Positions 22,403-31,852 are shown, numbered from the stretch's first letter. The stretch: DNA of 64,000 nucleotides from Pseudomonas brassicacearum (GCF_000585995.1 NZ_CP007410.1:1887430-1951429); one strand, 5' to 3'. Notes: generated by a model from the sequence alone, not told the origin. Made by a program: numbers and translations.

Positions 22403-24097
22403 ATGAGCGAAAGCTTTGCGGAACTCTTTGAAGAAAGCCTGAAAACCCTGAACCTTCAGGCAGGCTCCATCATCACCGGTGTTATCGTTGATATCGATTA
22501 CCAAGCTCGCTGGGTAACCGTTCACGCTGGTCTGAAGTCTGAAGCACTCATCCCGCTTGAGCAGTTCTACAACGACGCTGGCGAACTGAACATCAACGTC
22601 GGTGACGAAGTTCACGTTGCGCTGGACTCGGTTGAAGATGGCTTTGGTGAAACCAAGCTGTCCCGTGAAAAAGCCAAGCGCGCTGAATGCTGGATCGTTC
22701 TGGAAGCGGCTTTCGCAGCTGAGGAAGTGGTCAAGGGCGTTATCAACGGTAAGGTTAAAGGCGGCTTCACTGTCGACGTTAACGGCATCCGTGCGTTCCT
22801 GCCAGGTTCCCTGGTTGACGTCCGTCCAGTGCGCGACACCACGCACCTGGAAGGCAAAGAGCTGGAATTCAAGGTCATCAAGCTGGACCAGAAGCGCAAC
22901 AACGTTGTCGTTTCCCGTCGCAGTGTCCTGGAAGCCGAGAACTCCGCCGAGCGTGAAGCTCTGCTGGAATCGCTGCAGGAAGGCCAGCAGGTCAAAGGTA
23001 TCGTCAAGAACCTCACCGATTACGGCGCATTCGTCGATCTGGGTGGCGTCGATGGCTTGCTGCACATCACCGACATGGCCTGGAAGCGTATCAAGCATCC
23101 TTCGGAAATCGTCAACGTTGGCGACGAGATCGATGTCAAGGTTCTGAAGTACGATCGCGAGCGCAATCGTGTTTCCCTGGGCCTCAAGCAACTGGGCGAA
23201 GATCCATGGGTTGCTATCAAAGCCCGTTACCCAGAAAGCACCCGCGTCACCGCTCGTGTTACCAACCTGACCGACTATGGCTGCTTCGCTGAGCTGGAAG
23301 AAGGCGTTGAAGGCCTGGTACACGTTTCCGAAATGGACTGGACCAACAAGAACATCCACCCTTCGAAAGTCGTACAAGTCGGCGACGAAGTGGAAGTCAT
23401 GGTTCTGGACATCGACGAAGAGCGTCGTCGTATCTCCCTCGGCATCAAGCAGTGCAAATCTAACCCATGGGAAGATTTCTCTGGCCAGTTCAACAAGGGC
23501 GATAAAATCTCCGGCACCATCAAGTCGATCACCGATTTCGGTATCTTCATTGGTCTGGACGGCGGCATCGACGGCCTGGTTCACCTGTCCGACATCTCCT
23601 GGAACGAAGTGGGCGAAGAAGCCGTACGCCGTTTCAAGAAGGGCGACGAGCTGGACACCGTTATCCTGTCGGTTGACCCAGAGCGCGAGCGCATCTCCCT
23701 GGGTATCAAGCAACTGGAAAGCGATCCGTTCTCCGAGTACGTTCAAGAGAACGACAAAGGCGCAATCGTTAAGGGCATCGTGAAAGAAGTTGACGCTAAA
23801 GGCGCCATCATCACCCTGGCCGACGATATCGAAGCGACTCTGAAAGCCTCCGAAATCAGCCGTGACCGCGTTGAAGACGCGCGCAACGTTCTGAAAGAAG
23901 GCGAAGAAGTAGAAGCCAAGATCATCAGCGTTGACCGCAAGAGCCGCGTAATCCAGCTCTCCATCAAGTCGAAAGACGTTGAAGAAGAGAAAGAAGCAAT
24001 CCAGAGCCTGCGCGACAAGCCAGCTTCGGACACTTCTGCTCCTGGTCCTACCACTCTGGGCGACCTGTTGCGTGCACAGATGGAAAAGCAGAACTAA
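22403..24097 (+). CDS. rpsA: 30S ribosomal protein S1
   Basis: A 564-residue protein of six S1 RNA-binding repeats. The first two are divergent and bind the ribosome. The later four are recognisable by repeated GxVKxIxDYGxFVxL-type cores ([42 protein letters not shown]). Codon use is that of a highly expressed gene. The ribosome site CAGGAA lies 9 bases upstream. It delivers structured mRNAs to the 30S subunit. Followed by a strong terminator. Confidence 0.97.
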   Translation: MSESFAELFEESLKTLNLQAGSIITGVIVDIDYQARWVTVHAGLKSEALIPLEQFYNDAGELNINVGDEVHVALDSVEDGFGETKLSREKAKRAECWIVLEAAFAAEEVVKGVINGKVKGGFTVDVNGIRAFLPGSLVDVRPVRDTTHLEGKELEFKVIKLDQKRNNVVVSRRSVLEAENSAEREALLESLQEGQQVKGIVKNLTDYGAFVDLGGVDGLLHITDMAWKRIKHPSEIVNVGDEIDVKVLKYDRERNRVSLGLKQLGEDPWVAIKARYPESTRVTARVTNLTDYGCFAELEEGVEGLVHVSEMDWTNKNIHPSKVVQVGDEVEVMVLDIDEERRRISLGIKQCKSNPWEDFSGQFNKGDKISGTIKSITDFGIFIGLDGGIDGLVHLSDISWNEVGEEAVRRFKKGDELDTVILSVDPERERISLGIKQLESDPFSEYVQENDKGAIVKGIVKEVDAKGAIITLADDIEATLKASEISRDRVEDARNVLKEGEEVEAKIISVDRKSRVIQLSIKSKDVEEEKEAIQSLRDKPASDTSAPGPTTLGDLLRAQMEKQN

Positions 24098-24115
24098 GTT
24101 CTGTCAGACCATAGA

Positions 24116-24144
24116 AAAAGGGCGACTTCGGTCGCCCTTTTTTG
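24116..24144 (+). terminator. intrinsic terminator of rpsA
   Basis: AAAAAGGGCGAC TTCG GTCGCCCTTTTTTG: perfect GGGCGAC/GTCGCCC stem with a stable TTCG tetraloop and a T-run, 20 bases after the rpsA stop. Confidence 0.92.
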
Positions 24145-24324
24145 TGCCTGCGATTTTTCAGACTTTTCCGACTCCCATAAGTACTGCCGAATTGCGATCA
24201 TTCGAGGTGCAACGAAACCAACGCCCCTGCCTGGCTGTCTCTTTTATGAAGCAGATCAATAATCTACTCGGGGCCTCCGGCTTGTGTGTGTAATCGGTCT
24301 GGGCTCTCTACCTAAAGGATCTGA

Positions 24325-24603
24325 ATGAACAAGCTCTTTCTGGTATTGACCATCCTGGTGCTGGTGGGGTGCTCTACAAGCGCCAAGACTCACGCAGTGC
24401 GTGGTGTCAGCGGTATCGAGGTCGACTGCTCAGGATTGGGTTCCGGTTGGGAGAAGTGCCATAAGCGGGCTGCGAGGGAGTGCAAGGGTGCAGGCTACAA
24501 GGTCATTACCCGATCCGACGACGCGAAGGATGAAGACCAATACCCCTTTGGTTTCAATCCCGCAGGTTATCTGACCCGAACGATGTTAGTCATCTGTCGG
24601 TAG
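24325..24603 (+). CDS. small lipoprotein of unknown function
   Basis: A 92-residue protein. N-terminal signal peptide (MNKLFLVLTILVLVGC) ends in a lipobox LVGC, so Cys16 should be lipidated. The rest holds three further cysteines (DCSG, EKCHK, RECKG) and a final one near the C-terminus, compatible with disulfides in the periplasm. Good ribosome site AAAGGAT 7 bases upstream. It lies between rpsA and ihfB. I do not recognise the family. Confidence 0.7.
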   Translation: MNKLFLVLTILVLVGCSTSAKTHAVRGVSGIEVDCSGLGSGWEKCHKRAARECKGAGYKVITRSDDAKDEDQYPFGFNPAGYLTRTMLVICR

Positions 24604-24747
24604 CTGGGGGAAAGTCCCTCTATCTGCAGGGGAAGAACCGCAGGGGAATGAAGAAGAATGTCAATACTTGGGCTGTTCAAATCCCTCCGACCATGCTAAA
24701 ACCTTTTCAAGCGATTTTCCTAGCTGCTTGAAAAAGAAGGGAAAAAT

Positions 24748-25044
24748 ATGACGAAGTCGGAGTTGATCGAACGAATTGTCACCCATCAAGGGCTACTCTC
24801 ATCCAAGGATGTGGAGCTGGCTATCAAGACCATGCTTGAGCAAATGTCCCAATGCCTGGCTACGGGAGATCGTATCGAGATCCGTGGTTTCGGCAGCTTC
24901 TCCCTCCACTATCGCGCGCCGCGTGTGGGGCGCAATCCTAAGACCGGCCAGTCCGTCAGTCTTGATGGGAAATTTGTCCCTCATTTCAAGCCGGGCAAAG
25001 AGCTTAGGGATCGCGTGAATGAGGAGGAGGGGGATGAGCTCTGA
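24748..25044 (+). CDS. ihfB: integration host factor subunit beta
   Basis: A 98-residue DNA-bending protein of the HU/IHF family. N-terminus [13 protein letters not shown]-contacting arm with [22 protein letters not shown], and final [12 protein letters not shown]. It dimerises with IhfA. In Pseudomonas it marks the left flank of the O-antigen locus, as here. Confidence 0.96.
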   Translation: MTKSELIERIVTHQGLLSSKDVELAIKTMLEQMSQCLATGDRIEIRGFGSFSLHYRAPRVGRNPKTGQSVSLDGKFVPHFKPGKELRDRVNEEEGDEL

Positions 25045-25069
25045 CGGGGCGTCCAGGAAAGGGCTATTC

Positions 25070-25294
25070 ATGTGGAACTTCAAACGTCTGGCGATGGTCG
25101 TACTTGCGGTTCTCGCCGCCTCAGCTATTGTTCTGTTCGTGCTTGAAAATCATCAGCCGGTCGCGCTCTTGTTCTTGGGCTGGTCAGCCCCGCAGCTTCC
25201 GGTTTCAGTTTTCGTGCTGTTGGCGTTTCTCGCAGGTATGCTGATCGGTCCGTTACTTACGTGGTTCATGAGTGCGCGTCGGCGGTTGAAATAA
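25070..25294 (+). CDS. LapA-domain (DUF1049) inner-membrane protein
   Basis: A 74-residue protein with two membrane helices: about residues 6-24 and 38-60, joined by a loop ENHQPVALLFLGWSAPQLPV typical of the LapA/LapA-like (YciS) family, and a basic tail SARRRLK. This family assists lipopolysaccharide assembly in enterobacteria. I start it at ATG 25070 (MWNFKRL), the family-like N-terminus; ATG 25034, with GGAGG just upstream and overlapping the ihfB stop, would add 12 residues and is a serious alternative. It lies next to the O-antigen locus. Confidence 0.78.
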   Translation: MWNFKRLAMVVLAVLAASAIVLFVLENHQPVALLFLGWSAPQLPVSVFVLLAFLAGMLIGPLLTWFMSARRRLK

Positions 25295-25486
25295 TGGATG
25301 TGTGAGCCCAGGAGTCTTGGAGTAAGGATCACTGCCTACAAATTTTTCTGACTTTGGGTATTTTTTTGTTCGTATTTAATTTGACTCAGTTTGCTGTTTT
25401 TTCCGTTGGAGACCTACCCGTCTTGCCTTTTGATGCGTCCAGTTTGACTGCAAGCGCAATCTCAGAAAAAGGAAGCGAGGCCATCC

Positions 25487-26560
25487 ATGCAAAATAATCG
25501 TGCTGAAATACGTGGCTCGGATGAGATTGATCTGATTGAGCTTGTGCGTGGGCTTTGGGCTCAGAAGTGGTTGATCGTTGGTATTACTATTCTGGTCACT
25601 GCTGGTGCCGCCACCTATGCGTTTCTTAGTAAGCCAGTCTACGAAGCCAAGCTTTTTATCATGCCTCCTACTCAGAATGGTATTGCTGAGCTGAACTATG
25701 GGCGGGGTGGAAAAGGCTCTGGTCTGGAGCCTTATTCCATTCAATATGTTTATGACGTGTTTGCCCGAAATCTTCAGGGTGAATCCCTCCGTCAAAGTTT
25801 CTTCAATGATATATATCTCCCTTCGCTTGATGAGTCTCAGCGAAAGGGGGCTCTAGACCGATTGTATGGGCGTTTCTCCCGAGAGTTAGTCATAAAGGGG
25901 CCTGCTAAGGATACTCCTGATCGTTTTTCGGTGACTGTGCAAGGTGGCGATCCCGTGCGGGTGACAGAGTGGGCCAAGGCATATGTTAAGCGTGCTAGTG
26001 GCGCTGCTGAGTCCGAGCTGATCAAGAACGTCACGACTGAAGCATCTGTGAAGGCGAGAAATCTGGAGCAGCGAATTGTCAGCTTGCGTGAGACTGCGCA
26101 ACGGGTCCGTGAGGATCGGATTCAGCAGTTGCGCGAGGCGCTAAAAATCGCTGAGGCGATTGGCCTGTCTACGCCAACTATAAATTCTTCTGCTGCGGTG
26201 GATATTACTGTAGATACGGGTAATAAAATGGATTACCAGCGAGGCAGCAAAGCTTTGGCTGCTGAGATTGTCGCGCTGGAATCTAGAGCTTCCGATGATG
26301 CGTTTATAGCGAATTTACGAACACTGCAAATGCGTTATAACTTCTATCGTAAGTTGAATGTAGATTCTGAACATCTTTCAGTTTATCGGCAGGATGGTAG
26401 TGTTGAGGTGCCGGGAAGTCCGATTAAACCCAAAAAAGTCTTGATCGTTGGCCTTGGTCTTTTCGCTGGGCTTGTGTTGGGCGTATTTGTCGCATTGGTT
26501 TGCTTTGTATTGTTACGCAGTCAAGGTGGTCGATGGACCAAGGAAGCCGGTGGGAACTGA
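25487..26560 (+). CDS. wzz: O-antigen chain-length determinant Wzz
   Basis: A 357-residue polysaccharide co-polymerase. The first membrane helix is about residues 28-50 (WLIVGITILVTAGAATYAF), followed by the Wzz domain motif KPVYEAKLFIMPP. A long periplasmic coiled-coil region spans about 60-310. The second helix at about 318-342 is preceded by the proline motif PGSPIKPKK. It sets the modal length of O chains polymerised by Wzy. It sits in the classical Pseudomonas place just after ihfB. Base composition begins to drop here relative to ihfB. Confidence 0.9.
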   Translation: MQNNRAEIRGSDEIDLIELVRGLWAQKWLIVGITILVTAGAATYAFLSKPVYEAKLFIMPPTQNGIAELNYGRGGKGSGLEPYSIQYVYDVFARNLQGESLRQSFFNDIYLPSLDESQRKGALDRLYGRFSRELVIKGPAKDTPDRFSVTVQGGDPVRVTEWAKAYVKRASGAAESELIKNVTTEASVKARNLEQRIVSLRETAQRVREDRIQQLREALKIAEAIGLSTPTINSSAAVDITVDTGNKMDYQRGSKALAAEIVALESRASDDAFIANLRTLQMRYNFYRKLNVDSEHLSVYRQDGSVEVPGSPIKPKKVLIVGLGLFAGLVLGVFVALVCFVLLRSQGGRWTKEAGGN

Positions 26561-27083
26561 GCGCAGTCTTATAGATCCCACATTCCTCTAGGGGCGTTCA
26601 AGTTCACATGGGCTACGCGGGAGGTAAATTTCTCAGTATCATGCTGTAACTGCTGGTGGCTGGGACTGCACTTACACGATCTTCATTACCGCCGGTCGCA
26701 CTTGGTACTTTATCGTTGACACAGCGGTATTGTGGATGTGCGGGTTTTGCGGAGCGCAAGATAGATGAGGTCTATCACCATTACGTCTATCAGTTCGTTT
26801 CGCGAAAATCGCCCTGTGATCCTAGCAATCGCCGCAAACAACCTGTTTGGCTACTGCCGGTGGCATGCTCCGTTTTATTGAATAGGGATGACGCGCTACC
26901 TTAGAGCGGTGGCTTGCATGCCGTTGGTGCTTCTTGATCAAGATTCATGCAGGCAAAACTGGAGAAGGTCTAATCTGGAATAAGGCTCATATTGGGCTGG
27001 GGCTGTCGAATCTTTCTTACGTGAATTTTGATTCCTGGGAATGGATCCATTTTTAGGAGCTGGCCAAGGTGCGTGAAGGGGTT
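26561..27083. other. interval between wzz and wbpM without an intact gene
   Basis: 523 bases. The middle holds the degraded wbpL-like fragment annotated separately. The last 130 bases lead into wbpM and show an AGGAG at 27055-27059; no clear promoter hexamers were found. Confidence 0.6.
26655..26900 (+). pseudogene. decayed 3' fragment resembling wbpL (initiating GlcNAc/FucNAc-phosphate transferase)
   Basis: Read across frames, the stretch spells pieces of the C-terminus of the MraY/WecA-family transferase WbpL. YFIVDTAV (26706-26729) corresponds to the FIVDATVTL helix. KIDEVYHHYVYQFVSRK (from about 26757) corresponds to the GEKVYEAHRSHAYQ loop. RPVILAIAANNLF and, one frame over, PVWLLPVA correspond to the last helix. 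At least two frame changes separate the pieces and no start exists. wbpL precedes wbpM in many Pseudomonas loci, so the position fits. This is an inference by eye. Confidence 0.42.
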
Positions 27084-29078
27084 ATGGATAAAGTGAGATC
27101 GGCTTTGCTGGGGTTGCCAAGGCGCCACAAGCGCGCAATCCAAGTAGCTACAGATGTGGTTTTGGTTTGGGCCGCTCTGTGGCTGGCATTCGTCGTTCGA
27201 CTGGGTGTCGAGGCATTGGCCAGTCCGATCGAAACGCACCTTTGGCTTTTTGCTTCCGCTCCGTTGATTGCCATTCCAATTTTCATCCGCTTCGGCATGT
27301 ATCGTGCTGTCATGCGATATTTTGGTAACGATGCGCTGATCACCATTTGCAAGGCGGTCAGCCTTTCAGCGCTACTGTTAGCCCTCGTAGTGTATTGGTA
27401 CAGCAACCATAAAACCGTGGTTCCACGCTCGATTATCTTCAATTACTGGTGGCTCAGCCTGATCATGATTGGCGGTCTACGCCTGATGATGCGGCAATAT
27501 TTCCTGGGTGACTGGTTCACCGCCGCCCAGCATGTACCGTTTACCAATCGTGATGATGGTCTGCCGAAAGTTGCTATTTATGGCGCCGGGGCTGCCGGTA
27601 ATCAGCTGGTGGCGGCGTTGCGCATGGGCCGGGTGATGCGGCCGGTTGCGTTCATTGACGACGACAACAGCATCGCTGATCGTGTCATTGCCGGGCTGCA
27701 GGTGTACCAACCCAAGCATATTCAAAAAATGATCGATACGACTGGCGCTCAGGAGATCTTGCTGGCAGTGCCGTCTTCGTCGAGAGGTCGTCGTCGGGAG
27801 ATACTGACGCTGCTTGAAGGGTTCCCGCTGCATGTGCGAAGCGTCCCAGGTTTCATGGATCTGGCCAGCGGTCGGGTCAAGGTCGACGACATTCAGGAAG
27901 TGGATATTGCGGACCTTCTCGGGCGTGACCCGGTGCCTGCGCAAGCTGACCTGCTTGAGCATTGCATCGCAGGACAGTCCGTTCTGGTGACAGGGGCTGG
28001 GGGGTCAATCGGCTCCGAGCTTTGTCGACAAATTCTGGCGCTAAAGCCGACAACGTTGCTGCTTCTCGATCATAGCGAGTTCAATCTCTACAGCATTTTG
28101 TCCGAACTTGAGCCTCGTATCGTTCGGGAGTCGTTGTCTGTTCGGTTGCTGCCCATCTTGGGATCGGTCCGGGATCAGAACAAGTTGCTGGACGTCATGA
28201 AGACCTGGAATGTCGATACGGTCTATCACGCCGCTGCTTATAAACATGTCCCGATGGTTGAGCACAATATCGCCGAAGGCGTCCTGAACAATGTGATCGG
28301 GACATTGAACACGGCGCAGGCGGCGTTGCAGGCAGGTGTGTCGAACTTCGTCTTGATCTCTACAGATAAGGCCGTGCGCCCGACCAATGTAATGGGCAGC
28401 ACCAAGCGGCTTGCTGAACTGACGTTGCAGGCCCTCAGTCGCGAGTTGGCGCCCGTATTGTTTGGCGACAAGGCCAACGTGTCACGCGTCAATAAAACCC
28501 GTTTCACTATGGTCCGGTTCGGCAATGTATTGGGCTCGTCCGGGTCGGTTATTCCGCTGTTCCATAAACAGATCAAGTCTGGCGGGCCGTTGACCGTTAC
28601 CCACCCCAAGATCACCCGTTATTTCATGACGATCCCCGAGGCCGCTCAGTTGGTGATTCAGGCTGGGTCGATGGGGTTGGGTGGGGATGTATTTGTGCTC
28701 GATATGGGCGAACCCGTGAAGATAGTCGAACTGGCGCAGAAGATGATCCACCTGTCGGGCTTGAGTATTCGCTCTGAAAAGAATCCCCAAGGCGACATTT
28801 CAATTGTGTTCACAGGGCTACGACCAGGTGAGAAGCTTTACGAAGAGCTGTTGATCGGCGACAACGTCGTCGCAACCCAGCACCCGATGATTATGAGTGC
28901 CAACGAAGATCATCTGCCATGGGATGTGCTCAAGACCAGGTTGACCGAGTTGCTGGCTGCCATTGAGCATGATGACTACGCGAGGGTTCGTCAGTTGCTT
29001 AGAGATACGGTGAGCGGCTACGCCCCGGACGGCGAGATTGTCGACTGGATCTACCAACAGCGCCGTCTTGAGCCCTGA
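27084..29078 (+). CDS. wbpM: UDP-N-acetylglucosamine 4,6-dehydratase WbpM (PglF/CapD family)
   Basis: A 664-residue membrane enzyme, the length of P. aeruginosa WbpM. The first about 135 residues form four membrane helices (ADVVLVWAALWLAFVVR onward). A Rossmann-like domain follows (VAIYGAGAAGNQL). The catalytic SDR domain has GAGGSIGSEL near residue 305 and STDKAVRPTNVMGSTKR near 430-440; Met replaces the usual Tyr, as in the SMK triad known for WbpM. It makes UDP-4-keto-6-deoxy-GlcNAc, precursor of QuiNAc, FucNAc or bacillosamine sugars. I take ATG 27084 (MDKVRSALLGLPRR) by family; GTG 27069 has a better ribosome site. Its 3' end is duplicated at 46463-46812. Confidence 0.92.
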   Translation: MDKVRSALLGLPRRHKRAIQVATDVVLVWAALWLAFVVRLGVEALASPIETHLWLFASAPLIAIPIFIRFGMYRAVMRYFGNDALITICKAVSLSALLLALVVYWYSNHKTVVPRSIIFNYWWLSLIMIGGLRLMMRQYFLGDWFTAAQHVPFTNRDDGLPKVAIYGAGAAGNQLVAALRMGRVMRPVAFIDDDNSIADRVIAGLQVYQPKHIQKMIDTTGAQEILLAVPSSSRGRRREILTLLEGFPLHVRSVPGFMDLASGRVKVDDIQEVDIADLLGRDPVPAQADLLEHCIAGQSVLVTGAGGSIGSELCRQILALKPTTLLLLDHSEFNLYSILSELEPRIVRESLSVRLLPILGSVRDQNKLLDVMKTWNVDTVYHAAAYKHVPMVEHNIAEGVLNNVIGTLNTAQAALQAGVSNFVLISTDKAVRPTNVMGSTKRLAELTLQALSRELAPVLFGDKANVSRVNKTRFTMVRFGNVLGSSGSVIPLFHKQIKSGGPLTVTHPKITRYFMTIPEAAQLVIQAGSMGLGGDVFVLDMGEPVKIVELAQKMIHLSGLSIRSEKNPQGDISIVFTGLRPGEKLYEELLIGDNVVATQHPMIMSANEDHLPWDVLKTRLTELLAAIEHDDYARVRQLLRDTVSGYAPDGEIVDWIYQQRRLEP

Positions 29079-29112
29079 TTGTTACATTCCCTGTAACGTA
29101 CACATTTGCGAT
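28763..29112 (+). repeat. direct repeat, left copy (intact wbpM 3' end)
   Basis: The last about 315 bases of wbpM plus about 35 bases beyond its stop recur at 46463-46812 in the same orientation. By my hand count the core differs at about 40 of 310 aligned positions. The two copies bracket the whole O-unit cassette. Confidence 0.85.
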
Positions 29113-29609
29113 ATTGTTCCATCCTTGTCTGGGTGAGGCGCGGGGAGCAACAGCTCTGTATCTCTTGCTCCTGGGAGTGATACCTGAATGCGGACGAAGC
29201 CTGGATCGAATGACGGGTGTTGTCTGTCCATCTACAGCCAAGGCGCTATGTAACCTGGCCTGGTGCTATTGATTTCCAGTGACACCAACGATGCTAGACT
29301 GTGCCGTGTTGGAGGGCTTCTAGTCTTGAATGTTTAGAGGTATCAACGGCTTCGGGACTAAAGCGGGGCGCGGCAGCACGTGTCCACGTGGAGGAAGTTT
29401 TCCACACAGGGTAAAAAAGGACTTAAATGGGTCTCCACTGTGCGCCTGGTGGTACAGAAAACTGTGGTTTCGACAGCCCAAATTTCTCTCTCTTCATCCT
29501 GGCCAGCTGGCTAGGCTAAGCGAATCCTGCAACCAGCTTGATCGAGCTGGCTGCGCAGAGGAGTAAACTGTCGGTGTGCAAATGTCGCACCGATTTGCTT
29601 GTTACCCAT
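29079..29609. other. non-coding left junction of the O-antigen cassette, upstream of rfaH
   Basis: About 530 bases without a supported gene. It begins with the tail of the duplicated wbpM segment (a short TTACA...TGTAA hairpin), then has no open frame with a ribosome site. A possible extended -10 (TGCTAGACT, 29292-29300) could serve rfaH. The stretch is long for an intergenic region here and probably belongs to the imported leader. Confidence 0.5.
29269..29300 (+). promoter_or_regulatory. possible promoter of rfaH
   Basis: TTGATT at 29269-29274 and an extended -10 TGC-TAGACT at 29292-29300, but the spacer of 20 bases to TAGACT is long. Weak candidate, about 310 bases before the rfaH start. 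Confidence 0.25.
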
Positions 29610-30131
29610 ATGAATGTAAGCGTTACGGATCCCATAAACATTGTAGATACGGCCCCGGCCTGGTATCTCGTGCACTGCAAGCCCCGCCAGGATGAGCGTG
29701 CGGAAGAGAACCTGCTACGCCAGGGTTACACCTGCTATCGGCCGCAGCACAGCTACGAGCGAGTAATGCGCAGCCGTCGGCTAATCATTACTGAATCGCT
29801 GTTCCCTGGATATCTATTCATTCAACTGGCTGCCGATGCCAATTGGGCACCTCTGCGATCGACTCGCGGGGTCTACCGCATAGTGAGCTTCGGTGGTATT
29901 CCTCTGCGGCTCGATAACAGCCTGATCATGCATTTGCAGCAACGCACGGCAAAAGCTATCACACCGGCGTTTTCGGCAGGGGATAGCGTACGCATCACCC
30001 AAGGAGGCTTTGCCGAACTGGACGCGGTCTTCGTATCAATGGATGGCGAGCAGCGCGTAGTACTGCTGCTCAATATGCTCAACCGCCAGCAAAGGATCAG
30101 CATGCCACTGGTGAGTATAATCAAGAATTGA
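29610..30131 (+). CDS. rfaH: transcription antiterminator RfaH (specialised NusG paralogue)
   Basis: A 173-residue NusG-family protein. Its N-terminal NGN domain reads APAWYLVHCKPRQDERAEENL, then SLFPGYLFIQL and STRGVYRIVSFGG, close in pattern to E. coli RfaH rather than NusG. The C-terminal KOW region is GDSVRITQGGFAELDAVF, with VVLLLNMLNRQQRISM, again RfaH-like. It should ride RNA polymerase recruited at an ops element and suppress Rho termination in long surface-polysaccharide operons. An ops element lies 100 bases downstream of its own stop. Start chosen: ATG 29610; a TTG at 29538 is possible but less likely. Confidence 0.88.
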   Translation: MNVSVTDPINIVDTAPAWYLVHCKPRQDERAEENLLRQGYTCYRPQHSYERVMRSRRLIITESLFPGYLFIQLAADANWAPLRSTRGVYRIVSFGGIPLRLDNSLIMHLQQRTAKAITPAFSAGDSVRITQGGFAELDAVFVSMDGEQRVVLLLNMLNRQQRISMPLVSIIKN

Positions 30132-30634
30132 ATCAGCCTCGGCAGCGGCCGAGGTCAAAGCAACACCCTGGCTATGCCAGTAGAGTTTTGAAGCCTGCGA
30201 CGTTCTCAGGAAGCCAACGGTAAATCCTGGGGCGGTAGCGTGTCTGATGCAGATCAAATCTCCAACCGCGCCCGTACGGGTAGGCGGGTTGGGCTTCGTT
30301 CGGTGCCAGGCGCGATACTTTTGTTTTGCAGGTTTGGTTTCGGATGGAAGTTATCCGCTATCGCCCCGGGGGTCCCATAGGGAATGCGGTGCCTACATCT
30401 GTCGGGAGGGGGCCATCAGGGCGCGACGCTTGGCGGGTCTAGAAATCTTGTCCTAAAGCTAACAGTCAGGGCAAGTCCTTATCGCAAAGGGCGGAGCGTA
30501 TGACGGACCATACTAGAGTGATTGAGAAGTAATGGACAAATGTCGCAGTAAAATGCTGACAGATTTCGAGTTAAAGCTGTGATTTTTTGAGCTAAAAAGG
30601 CCCGTCGTATATTCTGGCCAAGGAACTTATTTAG
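30132..30634 (+). promoter_or_regulatory. long leader of the O-antigen operon (contains ops element)
   Basis: 503 bases between rfaH and wecB with no supported gene. It starts with a 7-bp GC stem (CCTCGGC/GCCGAGG, 30137-30154) without a T-run, carries the ops element at 30231-30242 and ends in an AT-richer stretch before wecB. A long untranslated leader is normal for RfaH-controlled operons (JUMPstart regions). No clear sigma-70 hexamers were found upstream of ops. Confidence 0.65.
30231..30242 (+). promoter_or_regulatory. ops element (RfaH recruitment site)
   Basis: GGCGGTAGCGTG matches the 12-base ops pause element of enterobacterial RfaH operons exactly as I know it (GGCGGTAGnnTn core). 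It lies on the coding strand about 390 bases before wecB and 100 bases after rfaH. The paused non-template strand would be read by the RfaH encoded next door. Confidence 0.88.
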
Positions 30635-31756
30635 ATGAAAACTCTTTGTGTGTTTGGTACCCGCCCCGAAGCAATCAAGATGGCACCTTTGGCTTTGGCT
30701 TTGGCTGCTGACGAGCGCTTTGAGTCCAAGGTATGCGTGACTGGCCAGCACCGAGAAATGCTTGATCAAGTTTTGGGATTGTTTGCCATCGAGCCGGATT
30801 TCGACCTGAATGTCATGAAGCCCGGACAGGATCTGACAGACGTGACGACTTCGATCCTTCAGGGTATGAAAACTGTTTTTGCTGAGTTCAAGCCAGACGT
30901 CGTATTGGTTCATGGCGATACGGCCACAACGTTTGCGACCAGCCTAGCGGCTTATTATCAACAGATCCCGGTCGCGCACGTAGAAGCGGGCTTGCGGACA
31001 GGAAATATTTATTCCCCTTGGCCAGAGGAAGCCAATCGCAAACTGACCGGTGTTTTGGCTAACCTTCATTTCGCTCCCACCGAAACCTCCCGGGCCAACT
31101 TGCTACGAGAGGGCGTTGCTCCCGCGAAAATCATTGTCACGGGTAATACTGTGATCGATGCACTAGTGGACGTTATCAAGCGGCTCGACCATGATGAAGA
31201 GCTGAACGCCATAGCCTCTGCGCCTTCGGCATTTCTGGATCCTGCTCGCAAACTTATCCTGGTTACCGGGCATCGTCGTGAAAGTTTCGGTGACGGCTTC
31301 GAGCGTATTTGCCAGGCACTGATGGAGGTTGCCCAGCAACATCCTGATGTCGATATCGTTTACCCGGTTCACCTCAATCCCAACGTGCGTGAGCCGGTCA
31401 ATCGTCTGCTCAGTGATATCAGCAACGTTTATCTGATCGAACCGTTGGATTACCTGCCCTTCGCCTCCTTGATGAGCCGCTCGCACATCATCCTGACCGA
31501 CTCGGGTGGCATTCAGGAAGAAGCGCCTTCGTTGGGTAAGCCGGTGCTGGTCATGCGTGATACCACGGAGCGTCCCGAAGCCGTAGATGCAGGTACCGTT
31601 AGATTAGTGGGTACGGAGACGAGCAATATAGTTAGCGAACTAAATCGGCTGCTAACTGATCAAGATGCATACCGCGCCATGAGCTACGCCCATAATCCCT
31701 ATGGCGATGGTCACGCCTGCGGTCGAATCATTGACGCCTTGTGCAAGATATCCTGA
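30635..31756 (+). CDS. wecB: UDP-N-acetylglucosamine 2-epimerase (non-hydrolysing)
   Basis: A 373-residue epimerase of the GT-B fold making UDP-ManNAc from UDP-GlcNAc. Motifs: [13 protein letters not shown] at residues 7-19, [29 protein letters not shown] and the late [19 protein letters not shown]. Length is normal. It is the first gene after the ops leader. Together with the adjacent wecC it supplies UDP-ManNAcA. Confidence 0.93.
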   Translation: MKTLCVFGTRPEAIKMAPLALALAADERFESKVCVTGQHREMLDQVLGLFAIEPDFDLNVMKPGQDLTDVTTSILQGMKTVFAEFKPDVVLVHGDTATTFATSLAAYYQQIPVAHVEAGLRTGNIYSPWPEEANRKLTGVLANLHFAPTETSRANLLREGVAPAKIIVTGNTVIDALVDVIKRLDHDEELNAIASAPSAFLDPARKLILVTGHRRESFGDGFERICQALMEVAQQHPDVDIVYPVHLNPNVREPVNRLLSDISNVYLIEPLDYLPFASLMSRSHIILTDSGGIQEEAPSLGKPVLVMRDTTERPEAVDAGTVRLVGTETSNIVSELNRLLTDQDAYRAMSYAHNPYGDGHACGRIIDALCKIS

Positions 31757-31778
31757 GCTTGCACCCAGCTCTGGCGGT

Positions 31779-31798
31779 TGTAGGAGCGGGTCTGCTCG
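31779..31798. repeat. solitary degenerate REP half
   Basis: TGTAGGAGCGGGTCTGCTCG resembles one half of the window's TGTGGGAGCGGGCTTGCTCG repeat with two changes and no partner. It is the only REP-like sequence I found inside the O-antigen cassette, in the wecB-wecC gap. Confidence 0.5.
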
Positions 31799-31852
31799 TC
31801 AGAACCGAGCCTAGTGCAAACATATTTATTTAAGAATATTCAAGGAAGCACC

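Noticed and set aside
22388..23746. A 452-residue minus-strand open frame opposite rpsA
   Set aside because: Complement of the repetitive S1 domains; no ribosome site or family motif.
26656..26904. An 82-residue open frame between wzz and wbpM
   Set aside because: No ribosome site; its recognisable parts look like frame-broken pieces of a WbpL-type protein.
29330..29566. A 78-residue open frame upstream of rfaH
   Set aside because: No ribosome site, no family features, mixed composition; more likely part of a non-coding leader.
29079..30634. A tRNA or phage-type attachment site as the entry point of the O-antigen cassette
   Set aside because: I see no tRNA-like sequence or integrase; the flanking homology is the wbpM tail, which points to homologous recombination.
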